Assembly: GCF_001050155.1 (NCBI RefSeq)
Contig: NZ_LFVY01000007.1
Coordinates: 62,001 to 126,000, forward strand
From: Nitratireductor soli
Lineage (GTDB): Bacteria; Pseudomonadota; Alphaproteobacteria; Rhizobiales; Rhizobiaceae
Reading direction: 5' to 3'
DNA: 64,000 nt
Shown here: positions 50,727-58,972 of the stretch, piece by piece
Position numbering within the stretch: position 1 is the stretch's first letter
Layout of the letters: the number at the start of each line of letters is the position of its first letter
Notes under the pieces: generated by a model
What the model was told of the DNA's origin: nothing
Seen by the model: only the letters and a program-made list of their open reading frames with translations
Database searches by the model: none
Position numbers and translations under genes: made by a program

Positions 50727-52117
50727 CCGCCACTGCCATCATCGAGCCTGCGCCAGATCTGATCGACCGCCTCATCGACCGGGAGCAGCAACGCTTCGCC
50801 GAGCTGCACCCGAAATCCGCCGCCGCGTGGGCTGAGGGCAGGCAGCATTTCCTTTACGGCGGACCGTCGCACTGGATGCGCCGATGGGCGGGCGGTTTTC
50901 CGGTCTATGTGGCCAAGGCAAGGGGCGCCCATGTGACGGACATCGACGGTCACGGCTATGTGGATTTCGCGCTCGGCGACACGGGCGGCATGTGCGGCCA
51001 CGGTGTCGAGGCGGTGACGGAGGCGGCGGCTCGGCAACTGGCGAACGGCGCCACGATGATGCTGCCGACCGAGGATTCGCTGTGGGTCGGCGCCGAGCTT
51101 TCGCGCCGCTTCGGACTGCCCTACTGGACGCTGACCACCTCGGCGACCGATGCCAATCGCGGGGCGATCCGCATCGCCCGGATGATCACCGGGCGCAACA
51201 AGGTGCTGGTCTTCTCCGGCTGTTATCATGGCGGTGTCGAAGAGGCGCATGTGGAAATTCGCGACGGCAAGGTGGGCCTGCGCAACATGATCCACGCGAA
51301 CGGCGTCGATCATGCGGCCGTGTCGAAGGTGGTCGAGTTCAACGATGTCGCGGCGCTCGAGGCGGCGCTGGCCGACGAGGACGTCGCCTGCGTTCTGGCC
51401 GAGCCGCTGATGACCAATTTCGGCATGGTCCCGGTGGCCGACGGGTTCCACGATGCCTTGCGCGCGCTGACCCGCAAGACCGGCACGCTGCTTATCATCG
51501 ACGAGACGCACACCATCTCCTGCGGGCCGGGCGGCTACACGGCGCTGCACGGGCTGGAGCCGGACATCTTCGTCTGCGGCAAGGCCATTGCCGGCGGCAT
51601 TCCGGCCGGCGTGTTCGGGGTGAGCGAGGAGGTCTCGCAGCGCCTGCGCAAGCACGTGCCCGACGTCAACCCGCGCCAGCGCCAGTCGGCGCATCTGGGC
51701 ATTGGCGGCACGCTGGCCGGCAACGCGCTGACGGTGGCGGCGATGCGCGCTGCGCTGGGCGCGGTGCTGACACCGGAGAATTACGCGCGGATGATCGGCA
51801 ATGCCGAGCGGCTGGCTGAGGGCGTGCGGGCCGTCATCGCCGAGAACGCGCTGCCCTGGCATGTGACGCAGATCGGGGCGCGGGCGGAGATCATGTTCAT
51901 GCCGCGACCACCGAAAAACGGCGCGGAGGTGATCGCCGCGCGGCGCGGCGATCTCGAGACGCTGCTGCATGCCTTCTACATGAACGAAGGCATTCTGGTG
52001 ACGCCGTTCCACACCATGTTCCTGATGTGCCCGGCGACGGAGGCTGCCGATGTTGATCGGCATACAGGGGTTCTCCGCCGCTTTGTCGCGATGCTCAAGC
52101 GTGAGGGCGCGGCATGA
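50723..52117 (+). CDS. Class III PLP-dependent aminotransferase (glutamate-1-semialdehyde aminotransferase-like branch)
   Basis: A 464-residue enzyme. PLP Lys287 lies in VCGKAIAGGIPAGVFG and Asp260 in LIIDETHTISCGPGG; the segment GDTGGMCGH and the TTSATDANRGAIRIAR loop (in place of the usual S-G-T-E-A-N) mark it as a member of an aspartate-aminotransferase-named subgroup related to GSA aminomutases. The ATG at 50723 overlaps the dehydrogenase stop; an ATG four codons earlier is possible. It ends the TctCBA operon. A composite palindromic repeat follows. Confidence 0.85.
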   Translation: MTATAIIEPAPDLIDRLIDREQQRFAELHPKSAAAWAEGRQHFLYGGPSHWMRRWAGGFPVYVAKARGAHVTDIDGHGYVDFALGDTGGMCGHGVEAVTEAAARQLANGATMMLPTEDSLWVGAELSRRFGLPYWTLTTSATDANRGAIRIARMITGRNKVLVFSGCYHGGVEEAHVEIRDGKVGLRNMIHANGVDHAAVSKVVEFNDVAALEAALADEDVACVLAEPLMTNFGMVPVADGFHDALRALTRKTGTLLIIDETHTISCGPGGYTALHGLEPDIFVCGKAIAGGIPAGVFGVSEEVSQRLRKHVPDVNPRQRQSAHLGIGGTLAGNALTVAAMRAALGAVLTPENYARMIGNAERLAEGVRAVIAENALPWHVTQIGARAEIMFMPRPPKNGAEVIAARRGDLETLLHAFYMNEGILVTPFHTMFLMCPATEAADVDRHTGVLRRFVAMLKREGAA

Positions 52118-52162
52118 TGGCGATCGCTCGGACGATGGATCGCCGGCAGCGCATCGCTGCTC

Positions 52163-52301
52163 AGGCATGGACCCTCGGGTCGGGGCCCGAGGGTGACGAA
52201 TGGTGTGCAGGTCTCTGCAAACCGTATCGGCAGATATCTGACAGTGACGTCTCTGCCATTCGTCATCCCCGGCCCCCGAGCCGGGGATCCATGCCGGAAC
52301 G
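52163..52301 (+). repeat. Composite palindromic element, second copy
   Basis: Two hairpins face each other across about 70 bases. The first is GCATGGACCCTCGGGTCGGG continuing GCCCGAGGGTGACGAATGG; the second is CCATTCGTCATCCCCGGCCC continuing CCGAGCCGGGGATCCATGCC. Outer GCATGGA/TCCATGC and inner GACGAATGG/CCATTCGTC are inverted copies. The layout matches 34250-34392. It sits between the aminotransferase gene and the SDR operon on the same strand, so it probably marks the boundary between two transcripts. Confidence 0.75.
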
Positions 52302-52322
52302 GTACGATCAGAGGGCCACGGC

Positions 52323-53120
52323 ATGACGAGGCCGTTCGATCTTTCCGGGCGGGTGGCGCTGGTGACGGGCGGTGGGCGCGGCATCGGCGCGGCCTGCGTG
52401 CGGCGCTTCGCCGAGGCGGGGGCGCTGGTGGTGATCGCCAACCGCACGCAAGCGCCGGCCGACGAACTCGCCGAGACATTGGTCGTGCAGGGGCTGCGGG
52501 CCGAAAGCGTGCCACTCCCGTCGCTGGCGCGCAGCGATCTCCATGCGCTGGTCGATGATCTCGTCGGGCGGCATGGCCGGCTCGACATCCTGCTGCACAA
52601 TGCCGGCGGCTGCCCGTGGGCGGAGCTGCAGGCGCTGGATGAAGACAAGCTCGACGAGGTTCTCGACGTCAATCTGAAGGCGGCATTCTGGCTTGCGCAG
52701 GCGGCGATCGCGCCGATGCGCGCGGCGCGCTTCGGCCGCATCCTGGTCACCTCCTCGGTTTCGGCCCGGCGCGCCATGGCGGGCGGCGTGCACTATTCGG
52801 CAGCCAAGGCCGGCGTCAACGCATTCATCCGGGGAACGGCATTCGAGCTTGCCCGCGACGGCATCACCGTCAATGGCGTCGAGCCGGGCTTCATCGCCAA
52901 GCCGGGGCGCGGCACGCTGAGCACGCCGCAGATGATGGCCGAGATCGGCGCTCATGTGCCGATGGGACATATGGGCGAGGCGGACGATATCGCCGCTGCA
53001 ATGCTCTACCTGGCCTCGCCGGAGGCGAAATACGTGACCGGCCAGACCATCGTCGTCGATGGTGGCGCGAGCCTGCCGGAAACCGGCTTCGCCGTCGTCC
53101 GGCATTGGGGGGCGGCATGA
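52323..53120 (+). CDS. SDR-family NAD(P)-dependent oxidoreductase (first of a pair)
   Basis: A 265-residue short-chain dehydrogenase. The cofactor motif TGGGRGIG is near 16-23, NAG in LLHNAGG, and the catalytic Ser in LVTSSVSA and Tyr/Lys in HYSAAKAG. FIAKPGRGTLSTP gives the substrate-side loop. SDRs of this kind interconvert secondary alcohols and ketones. It heads a block of four coupled genes (SDR, SDR, amidohydrolase, CobW GTPase). The second SDR starts inside its stop codon. Confidence 0.88.
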   Translation: MTRPFDLSGRVALVTGGGRGIGAACVRRFAEAGALVVIANRTQAPADELAETLVVQGLRAESVPLPSLARSDLHALVDDLVGRHGRLDILLHNAGGCPWAELQALDEDKLDEVLDVNLKAAFWLAQAAIAPMRAARFGRILVTSSVSARRAMAGGVHYSAAKAGVNAFIRGTAFELARDGITVNGVEPGFIAKPGRGTLSTPQMMAEIGAHVPMGHMGEADDIAAAMLYLASPEAKYVTGQTIVVDGGASLPETGFAVVRHWGAA

Positions 53121-53890
53121 GCGGGCGGCTCGACGGATTGACCGCGCTGGTGACGGGAGCGGCGACCGGCATGGGCCGGGCAATCGCGACGCGCTTTGCC
53201 GGGGAAGGGGCGAGCGTCGTCTGCTTCGGCCACGGCGGCGCCAAGCTGGACGCGGCCGCCCAGGCGATCGGCGGCAAGGCAGTGCATGGCGATGTCACCA
53301 GGCAAGCAGACATCGACGCAGCGCTGGCCATTTGCGGCGGCAGGCTGGACATCGTTGCCAATGCCGCGGGCATGCTCATGCCCGACACGCCGGAGACGGT
53401 GACGAACGCGATCTGGGAGAAAACGCTCGCCGTCAACCTGACGGGCGCGATGATGGTCTGCCGGGCGGCTCTGCCGCTGCTCAAGGAACGCGGCGGGGCG
53501 ATCGTCAACGTCGCCTCGGTCGGCGCGTTCAATGCCAGCCCCGACAATGCGGCCTATGCGGCGTCGAAGGCCGGCCTGATCGCCTATACGCGCACGCTCG
53601 CCTATGCGCACGGGCCGGACCGTGTCCGCGCCAATGCGGTTGCGCCGGGCTGGGTGCGCACGCCGATGAGCGAGAAAGAGATGGACGATGCGGCGCATGC
53701 CAACGGCACGACGCGTGAGGCGGAATTTTCCGCGCTGACCCGGCGCATTGCGCTTGGCCGGATCGGCACGCCGGAGGAAATCGCCGCCTGCTGCCTGTTT
53801 CTGGCCTCGGCCGAAGCCTCGTTCGTCACCGGCACGGTGCTGGTGGCCGATGGCGGCGGCCGTGCGCCGGTGCGCGGCAGGGCTGCATGA
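53117..53890 (+). CDS. SDR-family NAD(P)-dependent oxidoreductase (second of a pair)
   Basis: A 257-residue short-chain dehydrogenase. TGAATGMG replaces the usual TGxxxGIG, NAAG is in IVANAAGML, the catalytic Ser is in NVASVGAF and Tyr/Lys in YAASKAGL. It shares the fold with the preceding SDR but diverges over much of the sequence, so the two likely act on different intermediates. The ATG at 53117 overlaps the previous stop as ATGA; a TTG four codons upstream is a weaker option. It is 21 bases from the amidohydrolase. Confidence 0.88.
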   Translation: MSGRLDGLTALVTGAATGMGRAIATRFAGEGASVVCFGHGGAKLDAAAQAIGGKAVHGDVTRQADIDAALAICGGRLDIVANAAGMLMPDTPETVTNAIWEKTLAVNLTGAMMVCRAALPLLKERGGAIVNVASVGAFNASPDNAAYAASKAGLIAYTRTLAYAHGPDRVRANAVAPGWVRTPMSEKEMDDAAHANGTTREAEFSALTRRIALGRIGTPEEIAACCLFLASAEASFVTGTVLVADGGGRAPVRGRAA

Positions 53891-53911
53891 GATGAACGGG
53901 AGGGAACCGAG

Positions 53912-55588
53912 ATGAGCGAAGCTGCAATTGCCGATCTGGTGGCCAGGAACGGCCGCGTCTACACGGTCGACCGCGACCGCTCCTGGGCCAGCGCCATTGC
54001 CGTGCGCGGCGGGCGCATCATCGCCGTCGGCGATGATGAAGCGGTCAAACCGCATATCGGGGCCGAGACGAAACGCGTCGATCTTGGAGGCCGCATGGCG
54101 ATGCCCGGCATCGTCGATGTGCACACGCATATGATGATGGGCGGCCAGGCGGAGCTGTTCGAGCTGCGCTTCTCCAACATTGCGCGCCGCGATGCCATCC
54201 TGGCCAAGGTGCGCGAGGCGGCGAAAGCCACGCCGGAAGACAAATGGATCATCGGCGCGCAATGGGGCAGCGATTTGATCGCCGCGCTCAACACGGAAGA
54301 ATCGCTCGCCGCACTCGATGCCGCCAGTCTCGGGCGGCCGGTGATGCTGCGCGACGACACGTATCACAATCGCTGGGTCAATTCGCCGGCCATGAAGCTG
54401 GCCGGCATCGACCGGGCGAACGCCGATCCCGAGCAGGGCAGCTTCGGCCGCGATCCGCAAACGGGCGCGCTGACCGGCGTGATGATCGAGTCCGCCTCGG
54501 GCCTGATCGAGCGAACCATCGTCGCGTCCGGCCACTACACGGAGGAGATGGATCGCGCGGCGATGGCGCGCTCCATCGCGACGCTCAATTCCCACGGCGT
54601 GACGGCGTTTCTCGACGCAGCGGCCATGCAGCCGGTGCTGGCGGCGCTGAAGGGGCTGGACGAGCGCGGCCAACTGACGGCCTGGGCCGGCGCGGCCATG
54701 CCGGTGGTGGAGCCTTCCTTCATGTTCGGCATTGCCGGCGAAAAGCTGTTTGCCCTGCGCGAGGACTATCGCAGCGCCCATGTGAAACCGGATTTCACAA
54801 AAGTGTTTCTCGACGGCGTGCCGGGTGCGCGCACGGCTGCTTTTCACGAGCCCTACACGGCCGATCCGGTGTTCGGCTGCTGCTTTCGCGGCACGACGCT
54901 GGCCACGGTGCCGGAGCTGGTGCGCTGGGTCGGGCGCTGCGAGACACTCGGCCTGTCGGTGAAGATCCATTGCGCGGGGGACGCCGCCGTCACCCAGGCG
55001 CTCGACGCGATCGACGTGGTGCGCTCGTTCAACGGACCGACGGCGCTGACCCATCACATCGCCCATGCGAGCTATATCGCGCCGGACGACATCAAGCGCT
55101 TCGCCGAACTGGGCGTTGCCGCCGACCTGTCGCCGTTCATCTGGTATCCGACGGCTTTCCTGGAAGGCCACAAGCAGACCATGGGCATCGACCGCGCCAT
55201 GCGGTTCTGGCCGAACAAGGACTTGCTGGCGGCCGGCACGCTGATGGCCGGCGGCTCCGACTGGCCGGTCATTCCCAATCCCGACCCCTGGAACGGCATG
55301 GAGGGGCTGGTGACGCGGCAGAACCCGTCCGGCGATTTCGCCGGCGAGGCGCTGTGGCCCGAACAGGCGCTGGACATCGCCACCGTGCTGGAGATCTTCA
55401 CCATCAATCCGGCCCGCGTGATGGGCTGGGAGGGAACCATCGGCTCGCTGGAGATCGGCAAGTCGGCCGATTTCATCGTGCTCGACCGCAATGTGCTGGA
55501 ATGCCCCTCCGACGAGATCGCCGAGACCAAGGTGCTTGAAACCTATTTCGAGGGGCGGCTGGTCTACGAGCGGGAGGGCGGGGCATGA
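53912..55588 (+). CDS. YtcJ-like amidohydrolase
   Basis: A 558-residue metal-dependent hydrolase. The composite N-terminal beta sandwich leads into the barrel with VDVHTHMMM (metal ligands). Later ligands are in SVKIHCAGDAAV, LTHHIAH and AGGSDWPV, and the C-terminal TINPARVMGWEGTIGSLEIG is typical. YtcJ-type enzymes split amide bonds of N-acyl or formamide compounds. GGGAGGGAACCGAG precedes the ATG. The gene overlaps the CobW GTPase gene by ATGA, suggesting that the GTPase delivers metal to this enzyme. Confidence 0.88.
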   Translation: MSEAAIADLVARNGRVYTVDRDRSWASAIAVRGGRIIAVGDDEAVKPHIGAETKRVDLGGRMAMPGIVDVHTHMMMGGQAELFELRFSNIARRDAILAKVREAAKATPEDKWIIGAQWGSDLIAALNTEESLAALDAASLGRPVMLRDDTYHNRWVNSPAMKLAGIDRANADPEQGSFGRDPQTGALTGVMIESASGLIERTIVASGHYTEEMDRAAMARSIATLNSHGVTAFLDAAAMQPVLAALKGLDERGQLTAWAGAAMPVVEPSFMFGIAGEKLFALREDYRSAHVKPDFTKVFLDGVPGARTAAFHEPYTADPVFGCCFRGTTLATVPELVRWVGRCETLGLSVKIHCAGDAAVTQALDAIDVVRSFNGPTALTHHIAHASYIAPDDIKRFAELGVAADLSPFIWYPTAFLEGHKQTMGIDRAMRFWPNKDLLAAGTLMAGGSDWPVIPNPDPWNGMEGLVTRQNPSGDFAGEALWPEQALDIATVLEIFTINPARVMGWEGTIGSLEIGKSADFIVLDRNVLECPSDEIAETKVLETYFEGRLVYEREGGA

Positions 55589-56691
55589 CGGCGCGCGTCC
55601 CGGTCACCGTGCTGACGGGGTTTCTCGGCTCCGGCAAGACGACCGTGCTCAACCATCTGCTGCGCCAGACGGCGCTCGACGGCACGGTGGCCATCATCAA
55701 TGAATTCGGCGCGGTCGGTCTCGACCATCTGCTTGTCGAGGCAAGCGAGGAGCGCTTCGCGCTGCTCGACAATGGTTGCATCTGCTGCACGGTGCGCGAC
55801 GATCTGGTCGCCACGCTGAAGGATATCCTGGCGCGCGGCGCAGCGGGCCTGCTGCCGCCGGTGAAGCGCGTGCTGATCGAGACCACGGGGCTCGCCGATC
55901 CGGTGCCGATCCTGCACACGCTGATCGTCGAGCCGGAACTCGCCCAGCATTTTGTCATCGACGGGGTGGTGGCAACGGTCGATGCGGTCAATGGCGGCGC
56001 GACGCTCGAACGGCATGAGGAAGCCGCCAAACAGGTGGCGGTGGCCGACCGCATCCTGGTGACCAAGACGGACATTGCCGACAGCGCCGCGACGGCGGCG
56101 CTGGAGCGGCGGCTGGCCGCTTTGGCGCCGACCGCAGACCGGCTGACCGTGAGGCACGGCGCGGTCGATGCGGGGGCGGTGCTGAATGGCAGCGGTTTCG
56201 ACGCGCAGGGTCTGTCGGCCGACGTGGCGCTGTGGTTCCGGCAAGTGGCGCGGGCTGCTGATCGCGCGGGCCATGTCCATGACCGGGAATGCGACGACGC
56301 CGATTGCGGGCATGCGCACCATCATCATCACCAAATGCCGCATCACGGCATCCAGTCCTATGCGTTCGTCATAGACGAGCCGGTCGAGTGGGCGGCCTTT
56401 GCCGAATGGCTCGACTATCTGACCCTGCTGAAGGGCGAGGACCTTCTGCGCATGAAGGGGCTGATCCATCTGGCCGACGATCCGGACCGGCCGATGGTGG
56501 TGCATGCGGTGCAGAGCGTCGTGCATCCGCCGGCGCGGCTGGCCGCCTGGCCGGACAAGGAGCGGCGCACGCGCATCATCTTCATCGTGCGCGGCATTGA
56601 AAGAGAGATCATCGAGCGGACCCTGGCCAGGTTCGCCCGCGTCGGCACTGACCGGATCGGCAGGCCGGCTGAGCAGACGGAATTGGCCTGA
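55585..56691 (+). CDS. CobW/G3E-family GTPase, probable metal chaperone
   Basis: A 368-residue G3E GTPase. Walker A TGFLGSGKTTVL is at 11-22, the metal-binding GCICC at 64-68, switch ETTGLADP follows, and the base-recognition motif is VTKTD. A His- and Asp-rich linker (about 230-250, containing CGHAHHHHHQMPHHG) precedes the CobW_C domain (FAEWLDYLTLLKGEDLLRMK). G3E proteins insert zinc, cobalt or nickel into client enzymes. Its tight overlap with the amidohydrolase gene makes that enzyme the most likely client, which is inference. Confidence 0.9.
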   Translation: MTARVPVTVLTGFLGSGKTTVLNHLLRQTALDGTVAIINEFGAVGLDHLLVEASEERFALLDNGCICCTVRDDLVATLKDILARGAAGLLPPVKRVLIETTGLADPVPILHTLIVEPELAQHFVIDGVVATVDAVNGGATLERHEEAAKQVAVADRILVTKTDIADSAATAALERRLAALAPTADRLTVRHGAVDAGAVLNGSGFDAQGLSADVALWFRQVARAADRAGHVHDRECDDADCGHAHHHHHQMPHHGIQSYAFVIDEPVEWAAFAEWLDYLTLLKGEDLLRMKGLIHLADDPDRPMVVHAVQSVVHPPARLAAWPDKERRTRIIFIVRGIEREIIERTLARFARVGTDRIGRPAEQTELA

Positions 56692-56728
56692 TCGACAAGG
56701 CAAACAACAAACAAAGGGAGCAATGGAT

Positions 56729-57916
56729 ATGCGTGGGACATCGACATTTCTGACCATTTCCGGGCTGGCGTGCTTCGCCGGACTGGCGCTGGCCGAGCCA
56801 GCAGCGGCAGCCGGCCCGACATGCGATGGCGGGGCCATCAGCGTGGGCGCCGTCTCGACCATCACCGGCCCCGCCGATTTCAGCGAGGTGCCGAAGGCGG
56901 CGAAGGTTGTTTTCGACGCGGTCAATGCCGATGGCGGCGTCAATGGCTGCCAGATCGACTACACCATTTCCGACGACAAGGCCGATCCGGCGGTGGCCGC
57001 GCAGGCGGCGCGCGACCTGATCGACAACAGACAAGTGGTGGCGCTGGTCGGTTCGGCCAGCCTGCTCGACTGCGCCGTCAACGCCACCACCTACAAGCGC
57101 CAGAACGTGCTGTCGGTGCAGGGGCTGGGCGTCGACGCCGCCTGTTTCAACGCGCCGAGCGTTTCGCCAGTCAATGTCGGCCCCTACACGCTGACCACGG
57201 CGATGCTCTACTACGCCAGCGAGACGCTGAAGAACGAGAAGCTGTGCGCCTTCTTCATCATCATCGGCGGCACCCAGGAAGCCTACAAGCAGGGCATCGC
57301 CAACTGGGAGAAGATCACTGGCCGGTCGATCCATCTGGTCGATCTGACCCTGCCGCTGCAGGGCGACCTGACGCCCTATCTCATCAAGGCCCGTGATGCC
57401 GGCTGCGACGCGGTCTTGACCAACCAGGTCGAGCCGGGCGTGGTGCAATGGGTGAAGACCGCCGAGGCGCAGAAGATCGACGGCATGAACTGGCTGTTCC
57501 TGGCGCCGGGCTACACGGTCGAGGTGGCCAAGGCGCTCGCCGGCACCGAGCAGCCGGTCTATGTCGGAACGGAATGGGAGCCTTTCACGGAGACCGGGTC
57601 CACGGCGAATGCCGAATGGATCGCGGTGATGGAAAAGGCCGGCCGCTCGCTGACGGCCTTCTCGCAGGGCGGCTATCTGGCGGCCGTGGTGTTCCTCGAC
57701 GTTCTCAACGGCATCGATGGGCCGGTAACGCGCGACAGCGTCAACCAGGCGCTGCTGACCATGCAGCCGAAGGCTTACGACCTGGCCGGCAGCCCGTATG
57801 TGTTCGGCGCAGCCGATCGGCACGCGCCGATGCAGGCAACCAAGATCATGAAGCTGGAGAAGGGCGCCTGGACGGTGGAGACGCCGGACTGGGTGGTGCT
57901 GCCCAGTGTCGAGTAA
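56729..57916 (+). CDS. Branched-chain-type ABC transporter substrate-binding protein
   Basis: A 395-residue LivK-type periplasmic protein with a signal peptide ending AEPAAAA. The mature start SVGAVSTITGPADFSEVPKA and the complete loop DYTISDDKADPAVAAQAARD are present, unlike in the other LivK-type protein of the window, which lacks that loop. I chose the ATG at 56729 because AAAGGGAG lies eight bases before it; an ATG two codons earlier sits too close. It precedes permease and ATPase genes, from which it is separated by a tandem-hairpin repeat. Confidence 0.86.
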   Translation: MRGTSTFLTISGLACFAGLALAEPAAAAGPTCDGGAISVGAVSTITGPADFSEVPKAAKVVFDAVNADGGVNGCQIDYTISDDKADPAVAAQAARDLIDNRQVVALVGSASLLDCAVNATTYKRQNVLSVQGLGVDAACFNAPSVSPVNVGPYTLTTAMLYYASETLKNEKLCAFFIIIGGTQEAYKQGIANWEKITGRSIHLVDLTLPLQGDLTPYLIKARDAGCDAVLTNQVEPGVVQWVKTAEAQKIDGMNWLFLAPGYTVEVAKALAGTEQPVYVGTEWEPFTETGSTANAEWIAVMEKAGRSLTAFSQGGYLAAVVFLDVLNGIDGPVTRDSVNQALLTMQPKAYDLAGSPYVFGAADRHAPMQATKIMKLEKGAWTVETPDWVVLPSVE

Positions 57917-57928
57917 GCGCCGCCGCTT

Positions 57929-58039
57929 GCCCCTCACCCTTACCCTCTCCCCGCAGGCGGGGAGAGGGGGACCTCGACGTTGCGGCCATTCTCCTTCTCC
58001 CCGCTTGCGGGGAGAAGGTGCCGGCAGGCGGATGAGGGG
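57929..58039 (+). repeat. Tandem-hairpin repeat with CCCCTC/GAGGGG ends
   Basis: CCCCTCACCC, then hairpin CCTCTCCCCGC-AGG-CGGGGAGAGG, a short linker, hairpin CCTTCTCCCCGCTT-GCGGGGAGAAGG, then GTGCCGGCAGGCGGATGAGGGG. The ends are inverted. I recognise this as a repeat type that is common in Hyphomicrobiales genomes. It lies between the binding-protein gene and its permease gene, the third such junction with strong structure in this window. Confidence 0.78.
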
Positions 58040-58102
58040 CGGGCGCGGACACCTTCACGACCCGGACGGCAGGCATCGTCCGCACACAACCCGGAAAGGC
58101 CC

Positions 58103-58972
58103 ATGAACGCACTCTTCACATCCGCCGTGGCGGGACTGACGGCCGCCGGCGCCTATGCGCTGCTCGGTGTCTGCGCCGTCTTTACCTACCGGCTGGTCGC
58201 CGTGGTGAATTTCACCGGCGCGGCGATCGGCACGGCCGGCACCTTCTCGATGATCGGTTTCATCGCGCTCGGCCTGCCCCTGTGGCCGGCCGTCGCTGCC
58301 GGCGTCGCTGTCGGCACGCTGGCGGGCGCGGCCATCGGCTTCGTCATGACCAGATGGTTTTCCGAGGCCAGCGCCACCACCAAAGCGGCGGTGACGGCGG
58401 CCCTTCTGGTCGGCATCGTCGCCATGGGGCTGCGCTTCACCGGCGGCCAGCATCCGCAGGAGTTTCCGACGCTGTTTCCCGGTTCGGCGTTCCGCCTCGC
58501 CGGCGTCGAGGTCACCATCGCGTCCGTGCTGACGATCGTGCTCGCCGTCGCCTTCACGATGCTGGCCGACCTGTTTCTGAACCGGACGAATATCGGCCTG
58601 CACCTGCGCGCCCTGTCGGCGCGGCCGATGGCCGCCGAGCTGCTGGGCGTGCGCGTGGCGCTGCTGTCGCAACTCGTCTGGGCGGTGACCGGCGCCTTCA
58701 CCACCTTCGCGCTGATGATCATCGCGCCGCAGCGTTCGCCCGATTTCATGTCGCTGTCACTGCTGGTCGTGCCGGCGCTGGCGGCGGCGCTGGTCGGCGC
58801 GTTCCGCAGTTTCCGGCTGGCGCTCGCCGGCGGGTTGATGATCGGCCTGATCGAAGGGCTGACCAGCGCTTTCGGCAGTCTCAGCCAATACCGCTCCATC
58901 GTGCCGTTCCTGGTGGTTCTGGCGGTTCTGCTATGGTCGCAACGGGGAGCCCGCTGGGATGAAGCACGCTAG
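58103..58972 (+). CDS. Branched-chain-type ABC transporter permease (LivH-like)
   Basis: A 289-residue inner-membrane permease with eight or so helices. TSAVAGLTAAGAYALLGVCA is the usual LivH-like opening, and LNRTNIGLHLRALSARPMAA is the cytoplasmic coupling segment. The ATG follows CCGGAAAGGCCC. It overlaps the fused permease-ATPase gene by 14 bases. It forms the pore with the permease half of that fusion. Confidence 0.86.
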   Translation: MNALFTSAVAGLTAAGAYALLGVCAVFTYRLVAVVNFTGAAIGTAGTFSMIGFIALGLPLWPAVAAGVAVGTLAGAAIGFVMTRWFSEASATTKAAVTAALLVGIVAMGLRFTGGQHPQEFPTLFPGSAFRLAGVEVTIASVLTIVLAVAFTMLADLFLNRTNIGLHLRALSARPMAAELLGVRVALLSQLVWAVTGAFTTFALMIIAPQRSPDFMSLSLLVVPALAAALVGAFRSFRLALAGGLMIGLIEGLTSAFGSLSQYRSIVPFLVVLAVLLWSQRGARWDEAR

